Assembly: GCF_027942865.1 (NCBI RefSeq)
Contig: NC_134527.1
Span: forward strand, 6,054,976 to 6,118,975
Direction of reading: 5' to 3'
DNA: 64,000 bases
Source of the DNA: Odontesthes bonariensis
Lineage: Eukaryota; Chordata; Actinopteri; Atheriniformes; Atherinopsidae
The notes under the pieces were generated by a model that made no database searches, was not told the origin of the DNA, and saw nothing but the letters and a program-made list of their open reading frames with translations. Each line of letters begins with the position of its first letter. The stretch's first letter is position 1. The translations under genes were made by a program, and so were the position numbers. Positions 12,801 to 24,908 of this stretch are shown piece after piece.

Positions 12801-14309
12801 CTTCCAACCAGGAAGTGCAATTAACAGTGCAACTAACAACATGGGGTCCATTAAGGGGACCACCTCCTTTTCTTAACTATAAACACGTAATATCGTTCTC
12901 CGAACCCAACCAGGATGGGACAAAAATGTTGTTCTGTTATCAACTGAAAGTAAGTCAGATTTAAAAACACAGCTGTCATGTGTCACAAGATGATTAAAAG
13001 CATGATGCTGAGCTGCACCATCCACCCATTTATGTTTTCCATTTGGGCTTTGAGACTTCTTTAATGAACACCAAGTCCTCCCATAGAAATTACATAATTT
13101 GTTCTTACCCTTGGCCATGCTGTCCTGTAAAGTAAAGCCCCTACAGGCTGTCACTTGGTTCCAGTGACATGTAAACTGGATTGAAAGTAAATATCAACTT
13201 TGCCACAGATTTGATACTTAAAAAAATTAAACATGGCAGCAAAACACGATACCGCTGTGTCGTGAGTCATATGTGACAAATGTGAATACAAAATGTGAAT
13301 CAAATCCATTTGAATGTGTGCAAACTTTGGAAATGGGATAGGTGCTAAGTTGATCCATTCATTTGAAACAGGTGTTTAGAAGCAGAAGGACAGCTAAATC
13401 TAGCAGGGTAGGATTGGGAAAAACACATTTAAATCCTCCATGTTTTTACTGTGTCTCAGTATGAACAAATTTTCCAGCTTTCAAGGAACAAAGTTGAAGA
13501 TACACTGAAAAAAACAACTCATAAGATTTACTTAAAAAACCCTTTGTAAGTATTTGCACTCAAATGATTTAAGTAATATTTAATGCTGCAATATCAAGTA
13601 AATTTTACTTACCATAAAACATAACAGCTTTGAAGATATTAAGTAACATTTACTTAATTACATTAAGTTTTAAGTTATATTTATTTTAACAAATTAAGTA
13701 AACTCTACTTGTTTTTCATAGGCAGGAACATCATTTTACTCAAAATTTTAAGTAAATTTGATATATTTGTAGTATTTGCTGTTATGAAGTAACTTAGTAG
13801 ATTTTAACGATACACTTTCAGAGTAAAGTTTATGTTGTATTTCTAGGTTTATGTACATACAACTATCAAACATTTAAATTATATGAGGAAACCTAAGTAA
13901 AACTTACTCTTCCCCCATAATTCATGTATTACGTTAATAAAATGTTTAATTTTACTTAAGAAGCTCTAGTTCTTACTGAATCTTAAAAATACAAGGTAGA
14001 AATTATGACAGTTACTCTAATAGAGTTTACTTCACCAAAAAGTCACTTTTTTCAGGGTAAAAAGAAAATCTTCGTATCCTTAAAGGTAAGTAATATAGAG
14101 AATCTTAACCCCACAACCTAAAAAAAAGAAAGACTTGTACCTTCTATACTCGTCGGCTCTTTGTCCAGAGTTCTTGTCTTGTTTCGGAGTCCCTCTCCGG
14201 TACCGTCGATCCAGATGTATGTGACCTGGCACTTCTCGCCCTGAGGCAGGCTCAGGTACTGCTGGCGCACGCTCTTGTTGAGACGAGAGCTTAATGAAAC
14301 TGATGCCAT
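9839..14309 (-). CDS. glul: Glutamine synthetase (complete, six coding exons)
   Basis: The enzyme joins glutamate and ammonia to glutamine using ATP. Exons in coding order: 14309-14141, 11750-11589, 11488-11342, 10690-10563, 10451-10252, 10124-9839. All have GT-AG borders and consistent phases, giving 1092 nt and 363 residues (human 373). Visible landmarks are the beta-grasp start ([18 protein letters not shown]), the [12 protein letters not shown] loop, metal/glutamate ligands in [10 protein letters not shown] and [25 protein letters not shown], the arginine segment [10 protein letters not shown] and ATP-loop FEDRRP. All catalytic motifs are intact. Several substitutions (for example [14 protein letters not shown], a short C-terminus ending QTCLLD) suggest one of the extra teleost paralogues, not the canonical copy. 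The paralogue letter cannot be set here. The start ATG 14309 has a strong Kozak context. Introns carry MITEs at 10854-11265 and 13501-14059. Confidence 0.95.
10854..11265 (+). mobile_element. MITE family A, copy 1
   Basis: A TIR-bounded non-autonomous DNA element of about 410 bp. The left end reads CACTGTAAAAAATGCCTCTCC and the right end TTTTTTTCCAGTGCA, imperfect inverted repeats. It is nearly identical inside to copies at 15609-16420 and 24248-24668. It sits in a glutamine synthetase intron. Coding capacity is absent; short minus-strand frames are chance. Confidence 0.75.
11930..13500. other. glul intron 1, mostly unrecognised
   Basis: This is non-coding intron sequence. At about 12425-12530 there is a degraded relative of the hAT-type MITE at 45294-45489 (shared TTTTAGATGTATCCCTGCTTC-like stretch). 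Nothing else is recognised. Confidence 0.4.
13501..14059. mobile_element. MITE family B
   Basis: An AT-rich element of about 560 bp with inverted ends (TACACTGAAAAAAAC at left, TTTTTTCAGGGTA at right) and repeated AAGTAAA/TTTACTT words throughout. No coding potential. It lies in glul intron 1 just upstream of the second coding exon on the plus coordinate side of 11750. Confidence 0.6.
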
Positions 14310-15608
14310 GTTCACCTGCAGTCAGACGGGTCAGAAAGTGTTATCAGAGAAGGTGTTTTCCTTCCCCTGTGTGTTCGGTTCATTCACTTAACACTTGATC
14401 AGATTACTTTCTTTGTTTCAGTCTTTGTTTGTTAATTAAATTTTTTTTCCCCCCATTTCTTTTCTTTGAGAATAAAGAAACACTCCTGTTTATTTCAGCT
14501 GTTCAGTCTAACAACATTCCTTTCCCTGCCAGACAAGTAGGCGTATTACAGTCTCACTGTTGGGTGCGTGCCATAGCACTACATGTGCTTTGTTTGTGTC
14601 CTGCCTTCAATGCATTTTCATTTATTTTTACAGCTAATGATAGATGATAACGATGGGCAGATATGGAGCAAACCTACTTGTACAACAAGTTTAGAAACAT
14701 ATGAAAAAAACATTTTAGTCACGAGAATTCCTGGACCAACTGGACCAAACAACAACTAAATCATTTTAGAAAAAGCGATGCACCTCAACATCTGTAACAA
14801 CCAAATTATTATTTCTAACATTTCATGTCTATCTTTACTTTCTTAAGCAGAAAATGAGTCGTGTGTTTGTGGGGTAAAACCCATTTTTCTCTGTATGACA
14901 GCATCATTAACACAATACTAGTTCAGTTAATTTTTCCATATTTTTCTTTTTTACTTCATGTTTACTGCATATTTTTGTTTTTTGATGTTATTGGAGAACA
15001 CGTGCATCCCATTACTAAGGTCCAATATACTTCATTTACCTCTTGTTTTCTTACCTTCTTCCAACATTTAACTCTAGTTAGATATCACATTAAATCTATT
15101 TTGAATATCTAAAGAAAAGTCACAAACTTCAGACCTTATTGTGTAATCTAATTGCTGGCGAGTTCAAATAGCTTTTGCAGTATCACTTAACAAAAGAGGC
15201 AACAAAGCGTCGAAAGTGGAAAGAGTTGCAGGTTGTTCAGGAAAGCAAATCGAATGCACAAACACATACTTGGACTTACTGTGTGACAGGAGGATTCAGG
15301 TGCATCGAGCAGAGACGGCTCTCCTGGAGTGACGATCCTGAACCTGTTTCTGGCATTTAGCTAGAATGTCAACGATTGTGTTGATGACACAGACACACGT
15401 CACGTTTTGGAAGAAAATGTGACATGTCAACGGCTCTCCTCGGCTGTAGGTGTGACTAATGGCTTCTCATTTGTTTTCATTACAAACGGTGTGTTGTTTT
15501 TCTCAGCCTAAAATGAGCAAAACAAAAGCACTCAGACCTGGTGACTAATGCTTTTGACACATCACTGCTTTCCCTCTACAGTGGAGAAACAAATTAAGCA
15601 CTTAAATG

Positions 15609-16420
15609 TACACTGGAAAAAATGCCCCTCCAAAAATAAGTAAGAAAAACATCAAATACGAGACGTTTTTGTGTGAAATAAGCAAAAAAATCTGCCAATG
15701 GAACTGGTGAAAATGTCAAGATTTCTTGAAATAAGATGTGATATTTGGGACTTTTGAGATAAAAGTGATCTTGAAATTAGCTTAAAAACTTCTTTAAATG
15801 TAAAAAAAAAGCTTGTTTCATATGAAATCCGACTCAAAACAATTTGTTTTCAAGACTTTTTCATTTAACAAGATATTCCATAAGTCTTACCAAGTATATT
15901 TGTCTCATTTCTATTCAAAATATCTCATTACACTAAATATAAGACACAACTGCCTAACAAGTACTATTTCAGCCAGATATAGGGACTTGTTTGAAGACAA
16001 TACATCTGGAATATCTTGTTAAATGAAAAAAGTCTTGAAAACAAATTGTTTTAAGTCACACATCATATGAAACAAGCTTTTTTTGACATTTGAAGAGGTT
16101 TTTAAACTAATTTCAAGATCACTTTTATCTGAAAAGTCCTAAATATCACATCTTATTTCAAGAAATCTTGACAAGCCGATTTTCACTAGTTCCATTGGCA
16201 GATTTTTTTGCTTATTTCAAGCAAAAACGTCTTTTATTTGTTGTTTTTCTTACTTATTTTTGGAGGGGCATTTTTTCCAGTGTATTGTCTTCAAACAAGT
16301 CCCTATATCTGGCTGAAATAGTACTTGTTAGGCAGTTGTGTCTTATATTAAGTGTAATGAGATATTTTGACTAGAAATGAGACAAATATACTTGGTAAGA
16401 CTTTGATTTTTTCCAGTGTA
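15609..16420. mobile_element. MITE family A, inverted nested pair
   Basis: Two copies of family A are joined head to head. Arm 15609-15880 reads forward, and 16007-16284 is its reverse complement with a spacer of about 126 bp. The right part of a forward copy resumes at about 16281-16420 and ends CCAGTGTA. The simplest reading is that an inverted copy, missing about 20 bp of one terminus, interrupted a forward copy at AGATATTCCA. Confidence 0.75.
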
Positions 16421-16584
16421 AAAGTGTGTTTTACACTGGCACCACACCCAAAGCATAAAACCAATCTCCTGGGCCCAAATTCTCCCCAACGTGTCCCTGA
16501 TTTCCCCACAAACAAACAATCAAATCCAACGTTCAGGACTGAGACAGCGATAAGCTCCCGTGACAGACCGTAATGAACACGCAC

Positions 16585-16602
16585 CTGTGCTGCAGAGGCC
16601 AT
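16585..16602 (-). other. Possible upstream exon of glul with in-frame ATG
   Basis: On the minus strand ATG 16602 encodes MASAAQ up to a good donor (CACAG|GTGCGT at 16585). The first glul coding exon is preceded by a good acceptor (CTGACTGCAG|GTGAAC, exon from 14315). Splicing would place this ATG in frame, adding eight residues (MASAAQVN) before the conserved start. Vertebrate glul genes normally have a non-coding first exon, so this may only be 5' UTR. The 5' border of the exon is unknown. Confidence 0.35.
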
Positions 16603-17189
16603 CTGCTGATGGCGACTGACTGCTGTTTGCTGAGCGAACAGTCTTGCAGCTCACTGAACACAATTAGAGGCAAGAAGCTGCTTGTATGTTGAGTTTCCGT
16701 CAGATTAGCTGTACGCAGATCAGGCAGGGGGGCAGAAATTCAACGACTCCAACAGAAAAAGGATCAGCAAGGTAACTTAGAGCCACCAGTGGCCCTCAAA
16801 CAACAAATAAGTGGTGGATGGTCATTTCTGAGGCCTTAAAAAGAGGAAGTGATCTTATATATGAGTGCTATAGCAACATGATTATCTGAGTGTGACCCAG
16901 TCAGCTTCATACAATGCTAAATCATGAGCTGTTTGTAGCTTTGCCAGTGTTCCCAGGTATGTGTGTGAATGCCGGTAAACGAACCCTCAAAGTAGCTGTT
17001 TCGCCTAGTTTGACCTGTAGAGCTTCGTGATGGCTTATATAACCCGTTTCACTGCCGTCTGAAAACGCATTCATGTTCACGGGAAATGGGATGAAGGCAT
17101 CTCCTGATGTCAGGACAGCAAAAGGAGCGGAGTCATGTGATAAAGGAAGCACACACTTTTGATTTTAAGGTTTTACAAGAACTGATCAG

Positions 17190-17690
17190 GTCCTGATCAG
17201 GTCAGGAAAACACAACCCCAGATGAACAACACACGATGTGTTGCTCTGTGTCCCTTTTGTAAGAAACAACAAAGCCAAAACATAGAAGCAGTGAGTGGAA
17301 AAAACTAAGCACACCCCAGGATTTAATAGCTTGTCGAACCTGTAGCAGCAATAACTTGAAGCAATTCTTTTCTGTAACTGTCTTTGAACCCTTCCCAGAC
17401 TGATGGGCAGCAACAGTTGCTTCTCTGCTGGTGTCTTTCCTCCTTGGCATTGTGTAAACACACTCCTGAATGCTCCCGACCAGCTAAATCCTCTGCTTTC
17501 ATAGAGGTGCTCACACCTACTGATGATAGTACGTTTTGTTAGCAGAATCTGGCTCGTCTTAATTTCTATGAAAGCAGTAAGGAAACCCTGTTTTTTTTAC
17601 ACACTAGTTTTTGTTCAATAAATACAGCGTAATAAGCTCAATATTGTTCATCTAATGTTGCATTTTCCGCATTTAAAGACTAGATTTGAT
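17190..17690 (-). mobile_element. Tc1-like DNA transposon remnant
   Basis: The minus strand again shows the Tc1 transposase start (MPRRKDTS, REATVAAHQSGKG) but frameshifted and truncated. The flank from about 17440 to 17660 matches 470-660, including CTGCTTTCATAGAGGTGCTC and TTTTTGTTCAATAAATACAG. Confidence 0.7.
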
Positions 17691-18279
17691 TTCCCTTTCA
17701 TCGCCCATCCATCTGTGCTCACACTTCCATTAATCAAATGCGTTTGATTTGCAGCACCTGGGTGCTAACTTACCCTCTTGTGTATGTAAAACCTTAGAAA
17801 GAGAGTCTGCTTTGAAAGCATCTGGAAGTATGATTAATGCACAACTGGAGAAAGAAGTTTTTTTAATTGAGTTTTTCTCTTTTATGTGTGTGTGTGTGGT
17901 TTTGTGCCAGCATTCATATCTGTCATCATCAAATCCAGTCTCTCTGGTGTCTTTGCCAACACTGACTTACCATACAAGTTTCACGGGAATAGACTAGCAT
18001 ACTAAACTTTTTGTCTCATCAGTTTTGGTTTCATGTGAACAAGTTTTGAGATATCGATCTCTCCTCTGAAGAATCTGCGGCCACCAGAGCACAGTGGAGG
18101 GAAATGTGTTTGGTGCGGTTCAAACTTTCCAAATGACATCATCACACGTTTATTTCAGGAGCTTCGGACTGAAACGTACAGCATGTAAATTCTGTGAGAA
18201 ACACGATTAAGTTAGTGGGTTGAACTCTGGCATAATTAATATTAACTGACAGTACAGGACGGCTGGGAATAGCTGAGTT

Positions 18280-19520
18280 GTACCCTGTACATTGTGAATA
18301 AAAACAGAGCACAATGATTGAAAATGAATATTTTATTCACAACGGAACAGCTGAAAGTGAGACTCAACTTTGATTTGATGACAGCAACAGGTCAGAAAAT
18401 AACTGGGACCGGACCATGTTCAGCACAGTGTAGAATCCCCTCTTCTATCAACTAAAGTCTCTAAGCTTCTGCAAACTGAGGACACCGGTCGGTGGTCCTT
18501 TGGGAAAGGAACGTTGTCCCATCCTTATGTGATTTTGGATTCTATCCGAGCTCGTCTTTGTCATATTTTTGTTTGAAGTTAGTGAAAGGTCTGGACTGCA
18601 GGCGGTCACGTCAGCTTACAAAGACAAAGGTATCGTCTGGAGTGCTGTTCTAAAACCTGAAATGTACCTAAAGCATTGATGGGGCCTTTGCAGATGTGCA
18701 AGTTGGCGTTTCCTTCGGCACTAATACACTCCCTCATCATCGGAGATGGAGGCTTTGGAACTGAGCGCTGATAAAAAGATGGAGGGTCCCTTTCCTGTTG
18801 CGGACATGGTGTCTTAATGGCCACAATTCAAATGCTCTCCGTCTGCCCACAGAACAGTTTTGTACTGCGCCTCAGTCCGTTTTAAATAAGCTTTGGCCCC
18901 TTGACTTCCTCTTTAACCGGTATTAGTTGATTAACAAACGAGGGTTTCTGAGCCCAGGCAGTGGTTTCAGATGTTTTAACGCACTGAAAAACACAGACTT
19001 GCAGTAATAATGTTGAACAGAGTTGTCCCCAGATTCTGGGAGTCGTTTCATATTAAGTACACTGAAACGAATTGCTGTATATTTACAACAGTATCCGACT
19101 GTATTTTACAATAATTGTAAAATACTGTTGAATATTCATCCCTCTCATGTAAATTAACAGTTAAATCAGTCATTTAACAATACCAGTAGATAACTGGAAT
19201 TTAACAGCATAAAAACAGTATTTGGAATGAATTGATGTCCAAATCCAAAATACGTTATTATACTGTTTGATAAATAACAGTAGTTGCACTGTAAAATAAC
19301 AGTAAAACACTGGCGTCCCTGCTGCCAGTATTTTACTGTTATTTTACAGAGAAATTCTTTACAGTGTACTGTAGATGGAAGAATCTTTAAAGTCTTTACA
19401 AATTTACACTGAAGAAAATTACTCTGAACTTACTTCGTTATTTTTTCGCCAGTTTTTTGCAGATTGTTGAACTTCTGCCCATCTTTTCCTCTGCGTGCTC
19501 TTTTCATATCCAACGTGTTA
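18280..19520. repeat. Unclassified interspersed repeat interrupted by a MITE
   Basis: This resembles the copy at 41935-42345: both contain a TATTTTATTCACAA-type start, a GTAGATGGAAGAATCTTTAA-type motif and ATGTTGAACCTCTGCCCA-like words near the end. It is split by a separate TIR element at about 19058-19368. The class is not assigned; it resembles a widespread fish DNA-transposon derivative. Confidence 0.5.
19058..19368. mobile_element. Small TIR element (MITE family C)
   Basis: About 310 bp bounded by TACACTGAAACGAATT and AATTCTTTACAGTGTA. Inside are many AACAGTA/TACTGTT words that would pair in a hairpin. It is inserted in the older repeat at 18280-19520. Confidence 0.55.
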
Positions 19521-20673
19521 CTGCTCTGTTACTAACTAACTTAATTAGTTGCAGCATGCTTCTCCTGCCGTTTCGTTTCAGTACCCATTGTTAGTACTTT
19601 AAGTACTCGCTTTTTTCCATCTTTTGTTGCAGCTGCCCCAGAGAGCCATCACATGCAATTTGATTTATCCCACAACCTATTCAGAATACTTTCAGGGATT
19701 AGGGACAAACTGACAGAGTGAGCCGACCATGAAATCTATTAATAACCAAAGTTGTCAACCAAAGGTGAAGCTTTTTTTAAGCTTAAGGTTTTTAACTTCG
19801 TGTTTGCAAATGGTCGCACAGAGCGGCCATGCGATAGGCTTTCTTTCAGCCAATATGAAATTCCTCTTTGATTCGTTCTCATTCTGGTGTTAATTTCCAC
19901 CACGATGACCCCCTCAACAGCATTTCCGCAGTTTGTGAGCTGCAATCAACTTATGATCTTATTTGTCTTTTCAACCTGGTTGTAGCTGTTGTTGAGTGCA
20001 TATTATTTGGGCTGCACATGGCCACAAACTTAGACTCAGAGAAGGCAAATACCAGCTGGCTAAACCTTTGAGCTGAGAAATGTATCCATCTTTTTAAGGT
20101 GACTTACACTGGTGAAACTTGTTTTATTTCCCCCCATTTCACTGTCATATTCTAGCTTTTTTTGTGGGGCTTTGAGCCTTCATTGATATTTTAATACACT
20201 GCGAGACACAGAATAAAAGGAAGGATAAAATAAACACTGAAAACAGTAATTGCAAGATCTGTCTGGCAAAATAAAAAGGCACTAAGTAACGAGGATGGCT
20301 GATGCTCCCGGCTTTAAAAAGCTGTCTAAGCCTCCCGAAATGTGCTCAAAACACTAAACAAAAAAAGACATCTTCTGGATGACAGTGTAGTCAAACACTA
20401 AACAGCCTCACATAGCAGTCACAAGGATCACAATGGTAACATTCAGTGTTTTTGAGTGAAAATGCTACTTTTTGTTTTACACCATCAGCAGTTTGGCACA
20501 TCTCCATCTTGATTCACACCAGACAGAAATCCCTTTAAGTAATCATGTCAAATGCTTTGTAAGTCACAGAAATGAATGGTTCAAATGCCCGCATGTGCAG
20601 TGCATTTAAAGGTGAGGTTAACTGGATCCGGTGTGCAGACCCTTTCCCGCTCAGATGTTTTCTCCGATCTTCA

Positions 20674-23600
20674 TTATGCTTTCCTGACGATGCGCCCGCT
20701 CTTCCTCAGGTCCCTCGCCCCCCTGTTGGTCCTCACCGTCTGGCTGCTCGCCCTCCACACTCCCTGACAGACTCGGGCACTGATGAGGAGGTACAGAAGA
20801 ATTAACAGGAAGCCACAGCCTTACTCATTCTGTTTGGCAGAGTGACTAATCGACCACGCACCACACAACTTAATTAAAAAAAAAAAAACAGCAAGCATGA
20901 AAGCTAAATGAAAACAATAATGAGACAACTGGCTTCAAGAGGTTTCTTAGAATTCAGATCTCTTATCGGCATCAAAAAAAGTTTTGTTCTAACCACACCC
21001 AGATACTTTTATATTTCTTTTAAATTGCTCATAATGCCATTCAGTTACATTTTGGATAAGAGTGTGCTTACCTTTTCCCATCTCAAATCAAATTTATTTG
21101 TATAGCACATTTCATGTACAAAACAATAATACATAAAATAAAAGCATTGCAGCAGGGAAACATTAAAAATACATAAAAGAATATAAAGAGAAACAAATAA
21201 AACAATTTAAATGAATTTAAAAACAAGCAACAGTCGAGATAAATTCAAAGATATCGTGCAGATTTCATGCATAGACACATGAGAAAATAACTGTTTTTAA
21301 CCTGGATTTAAAAATGTCTCCATTTGGTGAAAGTTTAATCTCCACTGGCAGTTTGTTCCACTTGTTTGCAGCATAACAGCTAAATGCTGCTTCTCCATGT
21401 TTAGTCTGGACTCTGGACTGGACCAGCTGACCTGAGTCCTTGGATCTAAGAGCTCTGCTGGGTTTATATCCTCTAGACAGATCACAGATTGTAAACCATC
21501 AGCAGGCTTTTAAAATCTATTCTGTGACTGACTGGAAGCCAGAGTAAAGATTTTAAAGCTGCTGTGATGTGTTCAGATCTCTTAGTCCGGGTTAAAACTC
21601 CAGCAGCAGCGTTCTGGATGAGCTGCAGATGTTTAATGCTCTAATTGGGAAGTCCAGTTAAAAGAGCATTACAGTGATGGAGTCTACTGGAGATGAATGC
21701 ATGGAGGAGTTTCTCCTGGTCTTTTTGGGAGAGGAAACCTACAATAACCCTGTGCACGCAGCCAAAAAAGTCCTCCCAGTGGTCATGTGAAAAGGGAAGA
21801 ATGCCTTTTTTTAAATTCTAAGCTTCTGTCTGAATGTGATAGTAAAATAATCTACACCTTAATTCGTGATCTCAGGTAAATAAAACCTCAGATAAACAAC
21901 ATTAAATATCAGGGACTGAACAGCTAAGTACACCTTTACCGCATCCATAAGTGTGTGAATGGCAGCCAGGTGCTGCTGATCAAATGCACTTGATTAATCG
22001 AACGTCCGGAAGTGTGAACACCAACACAACAGTATGCTGGTTTAGAGCATTCAGGTGGGTGTTAACACAATGCCAAGGAGGAAACACACCGGCAATAATC
22101 TTAAAGAAGCAATAGTTGCCATAAGGCCATTTTAAAATAATCCGAGATCCATTTTTACACACTGAGAAAGATTATAACACAAGTGGAAAATGTTCAAAAA
22201 CACCGCATGTCAGAACAAGCACCATACCAACCCGAGCCTGGTTCTAATGCTGTATCAGGACCTTGAGAGAGCTGTACGGAAACAGCATTGTAAAGATGAG
22301 CTGGCCAATGTTGCTCCACCATGATGTGAGAGACTAATGATGCCATACAGAAAATGATCACTGCAATTTGTTCCTGTAAAAGGTGGTTCCACATGCTGCT
22401 GAATCATGGGATGGGCTCAGTAAATAATGACACAGAATGTGTCATGTGTGCATGTTTATCTGAGGTTGTGATTATCATCTAAAAACTCATCTGCATACTT
22501 CCAAATTGTATAATGCTTCAAGGTTTTTACCAGTAAAAAAACCCCCGTCATGACCCAATTTCAGAAGTGCTCTGCAGATTCAGAGCAGAAATCCTCTGCC
22601 AAGGTGCCATGGCTGATTTAGCTCAGAGTTAGGCAGCATAAATCAGGGTGCCTGAAGTGTAAAACTCCCCCAAAACACAAGCCTGACATGTTTTTTAATG
22701 CCCTTTTGTTTGAAAAGCCATTTATTTAAGGATCCAGTCTAATTTTCATTTCAAAAGTACGGCACTCCTGAAATTCATTCCACCTCCTCTGCTAAGCCTC
22801 GAGCTCTGAGCCCTGCCCGCTCACATGAATCCTGCCCGCTCACATGAATCCTGCCCGCTCACATGAATCCTCCTTGTGGAAATGTTCTGTTGTTAGCTGT
22901 ACCGAGGAGCGTGTTTCTTCCATCTACCACAGGCCTCAGAGGATGTAAGAGCCCAGTGGATCAACCATATTTGAGGGTATTGTTCCGACGCAGCGAGCAC
23001 TTTTCATCGGACTGTTTTAACAACAGTTCAACGCTGGACTGGACTGGAGACACTGAGCCACAAAGAGGGATCAGTTCCAACTCTCAGAGCCCGAACTTCA
23101 CATGAAGGAAACAGATAAAGACTGGGACAACATTACTTTGTTAACTGAAGCTTCCTAGTTGCAGTTCGGGCAGCTGTGAGGGTAAGGTGTGTTTTCGGCG
23201 TAACACTGGTCCTCTGGTCACACTCGTCGCCACACTACATATGTTTTTGAAAAAGATGTAGGTCTCAAAGTACAAGTGTTTGATCACTTTAACGAGGATG
23301 AGTCGCTGCCGGTCTCATCAGAAGGACAGGGTGGAGCACTTGCCAAGACTCCACCCTGAAAACAGACTGTTAGCAAAGAGGTGCCAAACAGAGACAGACA
23401 GAGGCGCTGTGCTTAAACCAACCATAATAATAATAATAATAATAATAAAAACTTTATTCATCACGGAGGGAAATTCAGCAGTGTTCAACAACAGAAACCT
23501 AAGTTAAAGTGAAATATATTAACTTAACAGCTTAACTAAAAGTAAACAAACAGTAAAAGGAAAAACTTGAGATAAATCATATGAAAACGGAAGAACTTGA

Positions 23601-24908
23601 GTGAAAAGGACAAACTTAAGATAGACCATTGAGTACTTGCTTGATAATTGATAGTCCGGTGCAGTGTAGATCGTTTAAAAGTCAATTTATCCAATCCAAT
23701 TTTATTTATAAAGCACTTTACAACAACCTCAGTTGACCAAAGTGCTGTACAAAAAATTAATAAAAAGAAATTTAAAAGAATAAAATACAAGAATAAATTA
23801 AAAGGCACAAAACAGCTATATAATTTAAAACAATAATAATACTAAAAATAGCAATTTCACATTTCAACATCTCACATCGTGTCAAAAGCCAAGGAGAAGA
23901 GATGTATTTTAAGATGAGATTTAAAACACAGACAGAGAGGAAGCCTGTCTGAGAGGCAGATTGTTCCACAGTTTAGGAGCTGCCAATTTATTTCAATAAG
24001 AATTGTGCTAAATTATTAAAAAGGGCATAAAATGTCACCTTTGATTGTTCTTCAGATAATGCTCAATGACCATATCTAACCATCTTCTTTTTGCCAGTTA
24101 GATTCAGTTTGCTTTCCTTTCTGCTGACAATGATTTTGATCTCACATGTGGCACTTTATTTCAGGAGAAAATCGTCTTTGGACTTTGAGTCTGTGACCAC
24201 AGATGGTCCATCTTAGCTAAATAATTCCTCACCAACAGCCCCAGGTCTACACTGGAAAAAATGCCCCTCCAAAAATAAGTAAGAAAAACAACAAATACAA
24301 GACGTTTTTGCTTGAAATAAGCAAAAAAATCTGCCAATGGAACTAGTGAAAATCGGCTTGTCAAGATTTCTTGAAATAAGATGTGATATTTGGGACTTTT
24401 GAGATAAAAGTGATCTTGAAATTAGCTTAAAAACCTCTTCAAATTTTAAAAAAAAGCTTGTTTCATATGAAATCTGACTCAAAACAATTTGTTTTCAAGA
24501 CTTTTTCATTTAACAAGATATTCCAGATGTATTGTCTTAAAACAAGTCCCTATATCTGGCTGAAGTAGTACTTGTTAGGCAGTTGTGTCTTATATCAAGT
24601 GTAATGAGATATTTTCACTAGAAATGAGACAAATATACTTGGTAAGACTTTGATTTTTTCCCAGTGTATGTGATGCTTCTCGATTTAGTTTTATTTCCTA
24701 ATCTGTGATTAATTCAGTTAAATCTCATTCAACATGTAATTAAACAGAACAGACTGAATGAGCCCGCAGCTACACACCTGGAGCGCAGCAGAGGTCCAGC
24801 AGCGCGTTTGCGGGGTTTGGCGCTCTGTCTCCGGTACTGCATCAAGCCGCAGAACAGCTCGTGCGCGATCATCACGTACAGCAGGAAGATGAGCACGGTG
24901 GGATCCAT
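20674..24908 (-). CDS. Putative small single-pass membrane protein (two exons, unrecognised)
   Basis: Exon 1 (24908-24778) opens with ATG and encodes a hydrophobic segment, MDPTVLIFLLYVMIAHELF. A basic stretch (QYRRQSAKPRKRAAG) follows, and the exon ends in phase 2 at TCCAG|GTGTGT. A candidate second exon (20779-20674) follows a pyrimidine-rich acceptor (CTCCTCATCAG|T). It continues in the required phase as SARVCQGVWRASSQ, then a basic Arg/Lys-rich tail to a TAA. The joined frame is 78 residues: one N-terminal membrane helix and a strongly basic remainder. Both exons lie in locally GC-rich DNA. I do not recognise the family. Exon 1 is fairly convincing from its CpG-rich promoter, ATG and donor. 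Exon 2 is tentative, because a chance phase match is one in three and another frame there is also open. Confidence 0.42.
21080..21780 (-). mobile_element. Retroposon (LINE/SINE-type) in minus orientation
   Basis: It begins with an AAATCAAATTTATTTGTATAG box, the reverse of the ACAAATAAATTTGATTTGAT tail at 28690-28725. Next come an A-rich stretch and a repetitive body (GTTTGTTCCACTTGTTTGCA, then AGCATTACAGTGATGGAGTC). The same body type is widespread in fish genomes. No intact protein remains. Confidence 0.55.
21925..22430 (+). mobile_element. Tc1-like DNA transposon remnant
   Basis: Plus-strand words ATGCCAAGGAGGAAACACAC and CTTAAAGAAGCAATAGTTGC translate as a Tc1-like transposase start (MPRRKHTGNNLKEAIV). 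Stop codons follow soon after. It is the opposite orientation to the copies at 1-640 and 17190-17690. Confidence 0.65.
22814..22870 (+). repeat. 19-bp tandem triplication
   Basis: The unit GCCCGCTCACATGAATCCT is present three times in a row without change. No gene is associated with it. Confidence 0.8.
23690..23990 (-). mobile_element. Retroposon 3' end in minus orientation
   Basis: CAATTTTATTTATAAAGCAC and CAAAGTGCTGTACAAAA are the reverse complement of a LINE tail. They precede an A-rich stretch and a body that includes GTTCCACAGTTTAGGAGCTG. An (ATA)n run at about 23427-23448 with ACTTTATTCATC lies just upstream and may be the tail of a second element. Confidence 0.5.
24248..24668 (+). mobile_element. 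MITE family A, copy 3
   Basis: A complete copy of about 420 bp with nearly perfect terminal inverted repeats (TACACTGGAAAAAATG at left, ATTTTTTCCCAGTGTA at right). It lies 110 bp downstream of the first exon of the putative small membrane protein gene, inside its intron. Confidence 0.8.

Noticed and set aside
20572-20805. Plus-strand frames, one with a signal-peptide-like stretch (MRPLFLRSLAPLL)
   Set aside because: The region is more plausibly antisense to the proposed second exon on the minus strand; the plus frame ends at once with no further exon.
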